Notes under the pieces: model-generated
Told to the model about the DNA's origin: nothing
Databases searched by the model: none
What the model saw: only the letters and a program-made list of their open reading frames with translations
Origin: DASQFD01 sp035633255
Lineage (GTDB): Bacteria; Actinomycetota; Actinomycetes; Actinomycetales; Dermatophilaceae
NCBI GenBank assembly: GCA_035633255.1
Contig: DASQFD010000092.1
Coordinates: 1-12,756 of the forward strand
DNA length: 12,756 bases
Direction of reading: 5' to 3'
Position numbers and translations under genes: made by a program
Shown: piece after piece, positions 6,774 through 12,725 of the stretch
Layout: each line of letters starts with the position of its first letter
Position numbering within the stretch: position 1 is the first letter of the stretch

Positions 6774-6779
6774 AGCGTA
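6774..6779 (-). promoter_or_regulatory. Putative -10 box for leaderless pnp-pmmB transcription
   Basis: TACGCT on the - strand fits TANNNT and ends six bases before the GTG of pnp, placing the transcription start at or near that codon. No -35 consensus is seen. The weak or absent Shine-Dalgarno supports a leaderless message. Confidence 0.35.
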
Positions 6780-6816
6780 TCCGCAGGCTCGCGGGCGGCC
6801 GGAGCGCACCGGGGGG

Positions 6817-6978
6817 TCAGGGGGCGACGGCCAGGGCCCGGTCGCCGCGCGGCGCCAGTCGCACCCGGTCGCCGGGCCGGCGGGGTCGGGCTCGATGCGC
6901 ATCCCCTCCGGTCGGACGAGCACCACGGCGTCACCGGGCCCCGCCGACCCGGGCAGCAGCGGCACCCGCCCCCCGAGG
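6817..6978 (-). pseudogene. Broken C-terminal fragment of an ABC-importer ATPase (TOBE region)
   Basis: The - strand reads VPLLPGSAGPGDAVVLVRPEG, then, after a jump to another frame, GDRVRLAPRGDRALAVAP and TGA (stop at 6817-6819). These match residues about 292-313 and 363-380 of the intact ATPase at 8591-9736 (VPLLRGSAGPGEAVVLVRPEG and GDRVRLSPRGDAALAVAR). About 40 residues between the blocks are missing and the frame is broken, so it is a remnant. It sits 49 bases upstream of pnp on the same strand. Substitutions are more frequent (roughly one in five bases by eye) than in the pmmB remnant at 8140-8318, which may mean a different age or source. Confidence 0.85.
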
Positions 6979-7058
6979 CCCCGCTCTACACCTGCAACGT
7001 CACGCTCACCCACGACGGGCAATTCCGCACACGTCCGCCTCGTTCCGCGCACGACTGA
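6978..7058 (+). pseudogene. Probable C-terminal remnant of a vapC gene
   Basis: The + frame reads APLYTCNVTLTHDGQF and ends at TGA 7056-7058. The matching end of the first VapC in this window is APLYTCDARLARAGHD. Over about 41 bases the DNA of the two differs at roughly eight positions by eye, better than expected for unrelated sequence of this composition. The catalytic Asp of TCDARL is Asn here and no upstream part of the toxin remains. The fragment abuts the ATPase remnant but on the opposite strand. Chance similarity is possible because the match is short. Confidence 0.45.
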
Positions 7059-7292
7059 AGTAGGGCGACTTCCTGCGGTGGATCCTGTCGTGCTGGCCCG
7101 CGCGCGGCGTCGCCACTGCCCCACCGGCTCCGGTGCGTCCCGCACCGGGACCGCTGCAGCGGCCGAAGGCCGCGGCGTCCCGCCGGTGCAGGCACCCGAC
7201 GGGCGCCGCACGACGATGTCTCGCCTTCCGGTCGACAGGGGACCTGCGCTGCCTGCACGCTGTGACCCACCCGAACCGGTGGAGGTGGTCGC
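7059..7292. other. Upstream region of the MOSC gene, no supported gene
   Basis: No frame has a start with coding-type codon use. The stretch holds several inverted repeats: GAAGT/ACTTC (7057-7061 and 7068-7072), a perfect 8-bp stem CCGGTGCG/CGCACCGG with a 3-base loop (7130-7148), and GCGGCC-GAA-GGCCGC (7159-7173) enclosed by GGGAC/GTCCC arms (about 7146-7181). Such stems are expected by chance at this GC content, so a structured leader for the MOSC gene is only a possibility. Confidence 0.4.
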
Positions 7293-8069
7293 GTGGACGT
7301 CGTCGGCATCTGGCGTTATCCCGTCAAGTCGCTGCAGGGCGAGCCGCTCGAGACGGCGGTCGTCGAGCGGGACGGGCTCGAGGGCGACCGCCGGTGGGGC
7401 ATCCGCGACGGCCTCACCGGCCGCATCCTGACGGCACGGCGCCGACCGGAGCTGCTGCAGGCCAGCGCCGCCTTCGGTGACGGTCATCCCGTCATCACGC
7501 TGCCGGGCGGCCAGGTCGTGGAGGGGGCCGGCCCGGCGACCGACCGGCTCCTCTCAGAGTGGCTCGGGAGCCCGGCTTCGCTCGTCACCTCGGTCGAGGA
7601 GGCACCTGGACGAGCGGAGTACTTCGAGGACGCCACCGACGACACCAGCCGGGCCATCGAGTTCACCATGCCGGAGAGCCGCTACGTCGACACCGCGGCG
7701 CTGCTGCTGCTGACCACCGCGTCGCTGCGGGCCGGGGCCGCGCTCCACCCGGACGGGGCATGGGACCCGCGACGGTTCCGTCCCAACGTGCTCGTCGACG
7801 CCGAGGGCGAGGGGTTCGTCGAGGACACCTGGGTCGGGCGGAACCTGCACGTCGGCGTTGCCGTGCTGACGCCGACCGAGGGCTGCGTGCGTTGCACCAT
7901 GGTGACCCGGCCGCAGCCCGGCCTCGGGGGGGACCGCGACGTCTTCCGCACGCTGGCGCGGCACCACGACGGGAGGTTCGGCGTCTGGTGCGACGTCGCC
8001 GTCCCGGGCTCGCTCGCGGTGGGGAGCGACGTCGCGCTCCGGGCCGCCGAGCCGCTCCTCGGGGTCTGA
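7293..8069 (+). CDS. MOSC-domain protein (N-terminal beta-barrel plus MOSC)
   Basis: A 258-residue protein. Residues 1 to about 95 form the MOSC N-terminal beta-barrel (VVGIWRYPVKSLQGEPLE ... GLEGDRRWGIRD). Residues about 115-255 form the MOSC domain, with RFRPNVLVD (161-169) and the cysteine region TPTEGCVRCTMVTRPQPG (193-210). C198 or C201 would be the molybdenum-cofactor ligand by analogy with mARC/YcbX proteins. Such proteins are molybdenum-cofactor enzymes or carriers that reduce N-hydroxylated or sulfoxide compounds; the substrate here is unknown and no redox partner gene is nearby. The GTG at 7293 has GGAGG seven bases upstream. It is a lone + strand gene between two - strand operons, flanked on both sides by gene remnants, which suggests it arrived with, or marks, a rearrangement. 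Confidence 0.9.
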   Translation: MDVVGIWRYPVKSLQGEPLETAVVERDGLEGDRRWGIRDGLTGRILTARRRPELLQASAAFGDGHPVITLPGGQVVEGAGPATDRLLSEWLGSPASLVTSVEEAPGRAEYFEDATDDTSRAIEFTMPESRYVDTAALLLLTTASLRAGAALHPDGAWDPRRFRPNVLVDAEGEGFVEDTWVGRNLHVGVAVLTPTEGCVRCTMVTRPQPGLGGDRDVFRTLARHHDGRFGVWCDVAVPGSLAVGSDVALRAAEPLLGV

Positions 8070-8139
8070 GGGAGGAAGCCGGGGCCCGCCCGCCCGCGCC
8101 GCCACCCGGAGCCGGGGCCAGCGGGCGCCCGACCCGGAG

Positions 8140-8318
8140 TGCTCGGCGGCCGCGGCCGCGACGTCGCCGCCGCCGGCCAGCGCCGTCAGCGCCTCGCGCG
8201 TCTGCGGTCGGGGTCGTCGTCGACCCACGCCCGGGCAGCCTCCGAGCAACCCCGGGTGCAGCAGCTCCCCGCTCGCCGGTGACCCGGGCGGACCCCCGTG
8301 GACGGCGGTGGAACCCAT
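8140..8318 (-). pseudogene. Broken copy of the pmmB 5' end
   Basis: These 179 bases match 5724-5907, the first roughly 60 codons of intact pmmB, including the start codon (CAT at 8316-8318 on the + strand). By eye there are about five substitutions plus several small insertions and deletions. One-base changes near 8207 and in 8240-8255 break the frame, so no PmmB-like protein is made. The low substitution count points to a fairly recent duplication or recombination. The Shine-Dalgarno of the intact gene is not conserved upstream. Confidence 0.93.
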
Positions 8319-8374
8319 GGCCGGCTCCTTCTCTCGTGGGGTGCGCTGGCCTCGCGCTGGTGGTGGCGTCTCGT

Positions 8375-8412
8375 GCTGGTGCGGTGGGCACTGGCTGGTG
8401 CGGTGGGCACTG
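8375..8412. repeat. Perfect 19-bp tandem duplication
   Basis: Two identical 19-base units (GCTGGTGCGGTGGGCACTG) lie head to tail, in a wider GCTGGT/GGTGGT-rich tract (about 8345-8440). They sit between the pmmB and pnp remnants, where the intact pair has only 20 bases, so local repeat expansion enlarged the dead spacer. Confidence 0.93.
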
Positions 8413-8448
8413 GTGCTGTTCTGGCGTTGGCGGTGGGGGCGCCCCGGG

Positions 8449-8475
8449 TCAGATCCGGGCGACGTCGGCGAGCAG
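8449..8475 (-). pseudogene. Remnant of the pnp 3' end
   Basis: The - strand reads LLADVARI followed by TGA (8449-8451). Intact PNP ends LLADVVARI, so one codon is missing and the bases around the stop are otherwise the same (TCAGATCCGGGCGACG on the + strand). Only about nine codons remain before the sequence becomes G-rich repeats. Its position beside the pmmB remnant, in the same order and strand as the intact pair, makes chance unlikely. Confidence 0.82.
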
Positions 8476-8590
8476 GGCGCCGGGGGAGTGCAGGGCTGGG
8501 GAGTGGAGGGCGCCGGGGGAGCGGGCGCCGGTGAGCGGAGGGCGAGCCAGCGGAGTGGAGGGAGCCGAGTGGGTGGAGGGCGAGCGGGGC
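8475..8590. repeat. Purine-rich imperfect repeats downstream of the ATPase gene
   Basis: The + strand is strongly G/A-rich. GGGCGCCGGGGGAG occurs perfectly at 8475-8488 and 8508-8521, and GTGGAGGG recurs several times (first at 8503-8510). The tract lies between the pnp remnant and the ATPase stop codon. No terminator with a T run is seen. Confidence 0.7.
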
Positions 8591-9736
8591 TCAGCCTCGT
8601 GCGACAGCCAGGGCCGCGTCACCGCGGGGCGAGAGCCGCACCCGGTCACCGGGCCGGTATGCCGTGACCTCGGTGTTGCCGATCTGCACCGTGACGAGCT
8701 CGCCGGCTCCCGTGCGTGCCACCACGCGCCCCGCCGACCCGAGGAACGACGCGCTCACCACGGTGGCGTCCCCCGCGTCGTCGCGGGCGACCAGGACCCC
8801 CTCGGGGCGGACCAGCACCACGGCCTCGCCCGGCCCCGCCGACCCGCGCAGCAGGGGGACCGTGCCGCCAAGGACGTGCGCGGACGACCCCGCGGCGTGC
8901 GCGGCCGACCCCCCGGCGTGCGCGGCCGACCCCCTGGCGTCCGCGCGCTCGACCCGGCAGGCGAGCCGGTTGGCGATGCCGACGAAGTCCGCGACGAACG
9001 CCGTCGCGGGGGCGGAGTAGAGCTCCGCCGGCGGGGCGAGCTGCTCGAGCCGTCCGGCGTTCATGACCCCGACCCGGTCCGCGACGGCCAGCGCCTCCTC
9101 CTGGTCGTGGGTGACGAACAGCGTCGTCGTGCCGACCTCGAGCTGGATCCGGCGGATCTCGTCGCGCAGCTGGCCGCGGACCTTGGCGTCGAGCGCGGAC
9201 AGCGGCTCGTCCAGGAGCAGGACCTGAGGCTCGATGGCCAGCGCCCGGGCGAGCGCGACGCGCTGCTGCTGGCCGCCGGAGAGCTGGTGCGCGTAGCGGT
9301 CGGCCTGGTCGGCGAGGCCCACGAGCGCGAGCACCTCGGCCGCCCGTCCCCGCCGGTCGCCCCGCTTCCGGCGGCGCAGCCGCAGCCCGAACTCGACGTT
9401 CTGCCGCGCGGTGAGGTGGGGGAAGAGGCTGTACGCCTGGAACACCATCCCCATGTCCCGCTGGTTGGTCGGAAGGCCGGTGACGTCCCGGCCGCCGACC
9501 TCCACCGTCCCGGAGTCGGGGTCCTCCAGCCCGGCCAGCAGCCGCAGCGCCGTGGTCTTCCCGCAGCCGGACGGCCCGAGCAGGGCCACCAGCTCACCGG
9601 GCTCCATGGCCAGGGTGAACCCGTCCAGGGCCCGGACGTTCCCGGCATACACGCGGGTGAGGTCGGTGAGGCGGACCGCGACGCCGCGCCGCGTCTCCTC
9701 CGCGGCACCGGTCGGCGCGCCCGGGACGGTGCTCAT
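8591..9736 (-). CDS. ABC importer ATP-binding subunit (PotA/FbpC type)
   Basis: A 381-residue ATPase that powers uptake by the two permeases encoded just upstream. In order: Walker A GPSGCGKTT (54-62), Q-loop FQAYSLFPH (Q100), signature LSGGQQQ (152-158), Walker B VLLLDEP (172-178), H-loop THDQEEAL (H210), then a TOBE-type C-terminal region from about 250. Between them, residues about 265-289 are a low-complexity linker of three seven-residue units (type GSAAHA), encoded by a 21-bp DNA repeat. The ATG overlaps the stop of the permease gene as ATGA and has AAGGAG upstream. Family members serve polyamine, iron(III), thiamine or phosphonate importers, so the substrate is open. Confidence 0.95.
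   Translation of the reverse strand: MSTVPGAPTGAAEETRRGVAVRLTDLTRVYAGNVRALDGFTLAMEPGELVALLGPSGCGKTTALRLLAGLEDPDSGTVEVGGRDVTGLPTNQRDMGMVFQAYSLFPHLTARQNVEFGLRLRRRKRGDRRGRAAEVLALVGLADQADRYAHQLSGGQQQRVALARALAIEPQVLLLDEPLSALDAKVRGQLRDEIRRIQLEVGTTTLFVTHDQEEALAVADRVGVMNAGRLEQLAPPAELYSAPATAFVADFVGIANRLACRVERADARGSAAHAGGSAAHAAGSSAHVLGGTVPLLRGSAGPGEAVVLVRPEGVLVARDDAGDATVVSASFLGSAGRVVARTGAGELVTVQIGNTEVTAYRPGDRVRLSPRGDAALAVARG
8873..8946. repeat. 21-bp in-frame tandem repeat inside the ATPase gene
   Basis: Units at 8873-8893, 8894-8914 and 8915-8935, plus a partial fourth, share the core GCGTGCGCGGCCGACCCC with few differences. The period of seven codons keeps the frame and gives seven-residue GSAAHA-type repeats in the linker before the TOBE region. 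Confidence 0.9.
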
Positions 9737-10590
9737 GCGGACTCCTTGCCGGAGGGGTGGCGGCGGCCGAACGGCGAGGTCCCGGCCGGACCGCCGCCGA
9801 CGAACGACATCACGAACAGGACGACGACGGCGAAGACCAGGGCCGCCAGGCCGACCGCGACGCTGATCTGCGAGTCCGACTTGCCGAGCTCGTACATCGC
9901 GACCTGGAGGTTCTTGCGGCTGAAGAGGTTGGCGATGGTGAACTCCCCGAGCACGAGCGCGACGGAGAGGAACGACGCCGAGAGCACGGCGGTCCGCAGG
10001 TTCGGAAGGACGACCCGGACCATCACCGTCGGCCAGCCGGCGCCGAGGGACCGGGCCGCCTCGGAGAGGGTGCGGACGTCGATCGCGCGCAGGCCGGCGT
10101 CCAGGGACCGGTAGGCGTAGGGCAGGACGAGGACGACGTAGGCGAGCGAGAGCCAGAGCGTGGACTCCCCCAGCAGGTAGAACACCCACTCGTAGACCGG
10201 GGTGAGCCCGACGACCAGGACGATGGCCGGCACGGTGAGCGGCAGCAGGCAGATGAACTCCACGGGCCGGCTCAGTCCGGGCAGCCGCAGGCGCACCCAC
10301 GTCATCGTCGGGACGAGCAGGGCCAGCATGACCACCACGGTGAGGACGGCCAGCCCGATCGACGCCCCGATGCCCTCGCGCAGCGCGGGGTACTGCTCGG
10401 TGACGGTGCGGACGTCGACCAGGGTGCGCCAGGTCCGGGCGCTCCGCCCCCCTTTGGGCCCGCGGGTCGTGAACTCCAGCATGCTGAGCAGCGGCACGGC
10501 GAAGAAGGCGAGCGTGAGGGTGACGACGACCCGCCGGAGCACCGTCTGGCGGCGCCGGACCCGGGCGCGCGGCCTGCGGGCGCCGCTCAT
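9733..10590 (-). CDS. ABC importer permease, second subunit (PotC-like position)
   Basis: A 285-residue inner-membrane protein with about six hydrophobic segments, e.g. VVVTLTLAFFAVPLLSML near the start, IGLAVLTVVVMLALLVPT, LLPLTVPAIVLVVGL, LWLSLAYVVLVLPYAY and VGLAALVFAVVVLFVM near the end. The cytoplasmic EAA loop that docks on the ATPase is TLSEAARSLGAGWPTVMVRVVLP, close to the family pattern EAA---G. The ATG (10588-10590) overlaps the stop of the first permease as ATGA, and its own stop overlaps the ATPase start in the same way. A much longer frame upstream is rejected because it runs through the first permease gene. Confidence 0.93.
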   Translation of the reverse strand: MSGARRPRARVRRRQTVLRRVVVTLTLAFFAVPLLSMLEFTTRGPKGGRSARTWRTLVDVRTVTEQYPALREGIGASIGLAVLTVVVMLALLVPTMTWVRLRLPGLSRPVEFICLLPLTVPAIVLVVGLTPVYEWVFYLLGESTLWLSLAYVVLVLPYAYRSLDAGLRAIDVRTLSEAARSLGAGWPTVMVRVVLPNLRTAVLSASFLSVALVLGEFTIANLFSRKNLQVAMYELGKSDSQISVAVGLAALVFAVVVLFVMSFVGGGPAGTSPFGRRHPSGKESA

Positions 10591-11510
10591 CGGCGCAGCC
10601 ACCGGCTCGAGCGGCGGTCCAGCACGGTGTAGAGCGTCATGACGACGGCGACGACGAGCACCATGGCGAGCGCCATCGCCTTGCCGACGTTCTCCTGCCC
10701 CAGGATGACCTCGGAGCGGAAGGTCCCGGCGATCTGGAGCGGCACGAGCGGGTTGGCCTGCGAGACCAGGGCGGCGGCGGTGGCGTAGGCGCTGAAGGAG
10801 TTGGTGAAGAGCAGCAGCGTCGCGCCGACGAAGGACGGCATGAGCACCGGCCCGGCGACTCGCCGCCAGTAGGTCCACGTCGTCCCACCGAGCGTCTCGG
10901 TGGCCTCCCGCCACTCCGGCCGCAGGCCCTCCACGGCAGGGAGGAAGACGATGAGCATGAGCGGGACCTGGAAGTAGAGGTAGACCAGCATGAGGCCGCG
11001 GTCCCAGTCGTAGAGCCACAGCCCGCTCGACTGCACCCCCACCCCCTGCAGCCAGGTCGTGACCAGGCCGCTGGCGCCGAAGGTGGCGAGGAACGCGAAG
11101 GCGAGGGCGACGCCGCCGAACTGCGCGAGCACCCCGCACAGGGAGGTGACGAAGCGGCCCAGCACGCCGCCGCGCCGGGCCGTGCTCACGGCGTACGCGA
11201 GGACGGCGCCGAGGGCGGCACCGGCCACCGCGGTCACCGTGGAGAGGACGACCGAGTGGCGCAGGGCGCTGGTGAAGCTGGGGGAGGTGAGCGCCTCGAG
11301 GTTGCCCAGGGTGGGCCGGTTGCCCGTGCCGAGAAAGGCGCCGACCACGACCACGAGGGTCGGCACGAGGAGGAACGTCGCGGTGTAGAGCAGGAACGGC
11401 ACCACGCCGAGGACGGCGCCCGGCGGCCGCAGCCGCCGGCGCGCCGTCCCGCGGGGCGCGGCGCCCGTGCCCGCGTCCACCGGGTCGGTGTCCACCGGCT
11501 CAACGTCCAC
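10587..11510 (-). CDS. ABC importer permease, first subunit (PotB-like position)
   Basis: An inner-membrane permease of about 300 residues. Hydrophobic segments include AVLGVVPFLLYTATFLLVPT, a STVTAVAGAALGAVLAYAV segment, FGGVALAFAFLATFG, LMLVYLYFQVPLMLIVFL and MALAMVLVVAVVMTLYTVL. The EAA loop is EATETLGGTTWTYWRRVAGP. The start is uncertain: GTG at 11510 (307 residues, four bases after the binding-protein stop) is used here, but GTG at 11495 and 11480 and TTG at 11522 are in frame, and none has a clear Shine-Dalgarno. The first three GTG-GAC starts come from a 15-bp repeat, so the N-terminus is an Asp/Val/Pro-rich cytoplasmic tail of unknown role. Confidence 0.9.
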   Translation of the reverse strand: MDVEPVDTDPVDAGTGAAPRGTARRRLRPPGAVLGVVPFLLYTATFLLVPTLVVVVGAFLGTGNRPTLGNLEALTSPSFTSALRHSVVLSTVTAVAGAALGAVLAYAVSTARRGGVLGRFVTSLCGVLAQFGGVALAFAFLATFGASGLVTTWLQGVGVQSSGLWLYDWDRGLMLVYLYFQVPLMLIVFLPAVEGLRPEWREATETLGGTTWTYWRRVAGPVLMPSFVGATLLLFTNSFSAYATAAALVSQANPLVPLQIAGTFRSEVILGQENVGKAMALAMVLVVAVVMTLYTVLDRRSSRWLRR

Positions 11511-11520
11511 CGGGTCAGCC
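11476..11520. repeat. Three 15-bp tandem repeats at the permease start
   Basis: Units at 11476-11490, 11491-11505 and 11506-11520 each begin TCCACCGG on the + strand. On the coding strand each carries an in-frame GTG-GAC, giving three alternative starts. The repeat also covers the last bases of the binding-protein gene including its stop. Confidence 0.9.
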
Positions 11521-12651
11521 AACGGCGTTCGCCCAGGTCGTCGCCAGCACGGCCTTGGCGGCGTCGGTCTGCTCGGTGGTCGGGACGACGGGCTCACCGG
11601 TGACCTTCGGCAGCTTCGCGGCCGCGGCGGCGTCCACGGTGCCGTCCTTGGTCATCTGGTCGAGCAGCACCGGGGTGGCGCCGCCGCGCAGCCAGCCGTT
11701 CTGGCCGTCGGGCGAGAAGAGGTACTCCTGCCACAGCCGGGCGGCCGCCGGGTGCGGGGCGTCCTTGTTCACCGCCTGGACGTAGAAGCTCGCCAGCGCG
11801 GCGTTCTCGGGCACGAACTGCTTCCAGGACGGGAGCTTGGTGGCCGTGCCGACGTGGTTGTAGGACCAGTCGAACACCACGGGGGTCTGGCCGGACTCGA
11901 TGGTCGCGGGCGTGGGGTCGACGGGCAGGAAGTTGCCGGCCTTCTTCAGGTCGGCGAACCACTGCACGCCCTTGGCGGGGTCCTCCGGCGTGCCGCCCTG
12001 CGCGATCGCCACCATCTGGACGCCGGCGAAGGCGGCGCCCGCCTCGGTCGGGTTGCCGTTGAGGGCGACCTTGCCCCGGTATGCCGGCTTCTGCAGGTCC
12101 GCGAGCGAGGTCACCTCGGGCACCTTGGCCGAGTCGTAGCCGACCGCCATGATGCCGCCGTAGTCGTTGACCCAGGTGCCCTTCGGGTCCTTGAACCGCT
12201 CGGGGATCGCGTCGAAGGACTCCACCTTGTAGGGCGCGAACATCGCGGTGTTGGCCAGCGCCACGGCCGGGCCGAGGTCGAACACGTCGGGCGCCTTGCT
12301 CTGGCCCTTCAGCCGCTGCGCGGTCGAGATCTCGTCGGCACTGCTCGCGTCGGGCTGGTCGCTGACCACCTCGAGGCCGTACTTGGTCTTGAACGCCTCG
12401 ATGATGGCGCCATAGCCGGCCCAGTCCGGCGGCAGGGCGATCACGTTCAGCGTGCCTTCCTTCTTGGCGGCTTCGACGAGCTTGTCCATGCCGCCGAAGT
12501 CGGCGGCCGACGTGGCCGTGGCGGCGTCGGTGGCCCCCGACGACGAGGACGAGGAGTCCGACTCCCCCGACGGGGGGGAGCACGCGGCGACCGCGACCGC
12601 GGTGGCAGCGGCCAGCGCGAGGGCGCTGACGCGGACGAGGGATCGGCTCAT
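11515..12651 (-). CDS. Lipoprotein solute-binding protein of the ABC importer
   Basis: A 378-residue extracytoplasmic binding protein. The signal peptide (MSRSLVRVSALALAAATAVA) ends in a lipobox AVAAC with Cys24, so it should be lipid-anchored. A Ser-rich linker follows (about 30-40). The mature part (KLVEAAKKEGTLNVIALPPDWAG ... IIEAFKTKYGLEV) is typical of the polyamine/iron(III) binding-protein superfamily, with later blocks DVFDLGPAVAL, WVNDYGGIMAVGYDS, FDWSYNHVG and LWQEYLFSPDGQ. The ligand is not predictable by eye. The ATG at 12649-12651 is chosen because GGAGG lies six bases upstream and the signal peptide begins there. It is first in the importer operon. Confidence 0.93.
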   Translation of the reverse strand: MSRSLVRVSALALAAATAVAVAACSPPSGESDSSSSSSGATDAATATSAADFGGMDKLVEAAKKEGTLNVIALPPDWAGYGAIIEAFKTKYGLEVVSDQPDASSADEISTAQRLKGQSKAPDVFDLGPAVALANTAMFAPYKVESFDAIPERFKDPKGTWVNDYGGIMAVGYDSAKVPEVTSLADLQKPAYRGKVALNGNPTEAGAAFAGVQMVAIAQGGTPEDPAKGVQWFADLKKAGNFLPVDPTPATIESGQTPVVFDWSYNHVGTATKLPSWKQFVPENAALASFYVQAVNKDAPHPAAARLWQEYLFSPDGQNGWLRGGATPVLLDQMTKDGTVDAAAAAKLPKVTGEPVVPTTEQTDAAKAVLATTWANAVG

Positions 12652-12725
12652 TCGGGACCTCCGTGCGGTTGGCGGACGGTTCCCCGTCCCGTGTGGGGCC
12701 GGCACCCGGCCCCGACCGCACTCTA
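12652..12725 (-). promoter_or_regulatory. Importer operon leader with two hairpins and a -10-like box
   Basis: On the - strand TAGAGT (12725-12720) fits TANNNT. The following leader can form a perfect 8-bp stem with a 3-base loop (12713-12695) and a 6-bp stem closed by a GGAA tetraloop (12689-12674), then GGAGG (12662-12658). The CGGGAC at 12691-12686, which overlaps the second stem, is also complementary to GTCCCG at 12658-12653, directly before the ATG. That alternative pairing would cover the ribosome binding site. No -35 is evident. Confidence 0.4.

Noticed and set aside
7059..7292. Possible molybdenum-cofactor riboswitch before the MOSC gene
   Set aside because: The stems seen do not follow a Moco-riboswitch layout that I can recognise, and hairpins are frequent at this GC content.
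8475..8590. Repeats considered as a CRISPR array
   Set aside because: Units are short, imperfect and unevenly spaced, with no spacers of constant length and no cas genes.
6768..8590. Insertion sequence carrying the MOSC gene
   Set aside because: No transposase, no terminal inverted repeats and no short target duplication are visible. The flanking similarities are pieces of neighbouring genes.
7559..10114. Very long + strand open frame (851 codons)
   Set aside because: It is antisense to the certain ATPase gene and crosses the MOSC gene in a shifted frame. Long antisense frames are normal in high-GC coding DNA.
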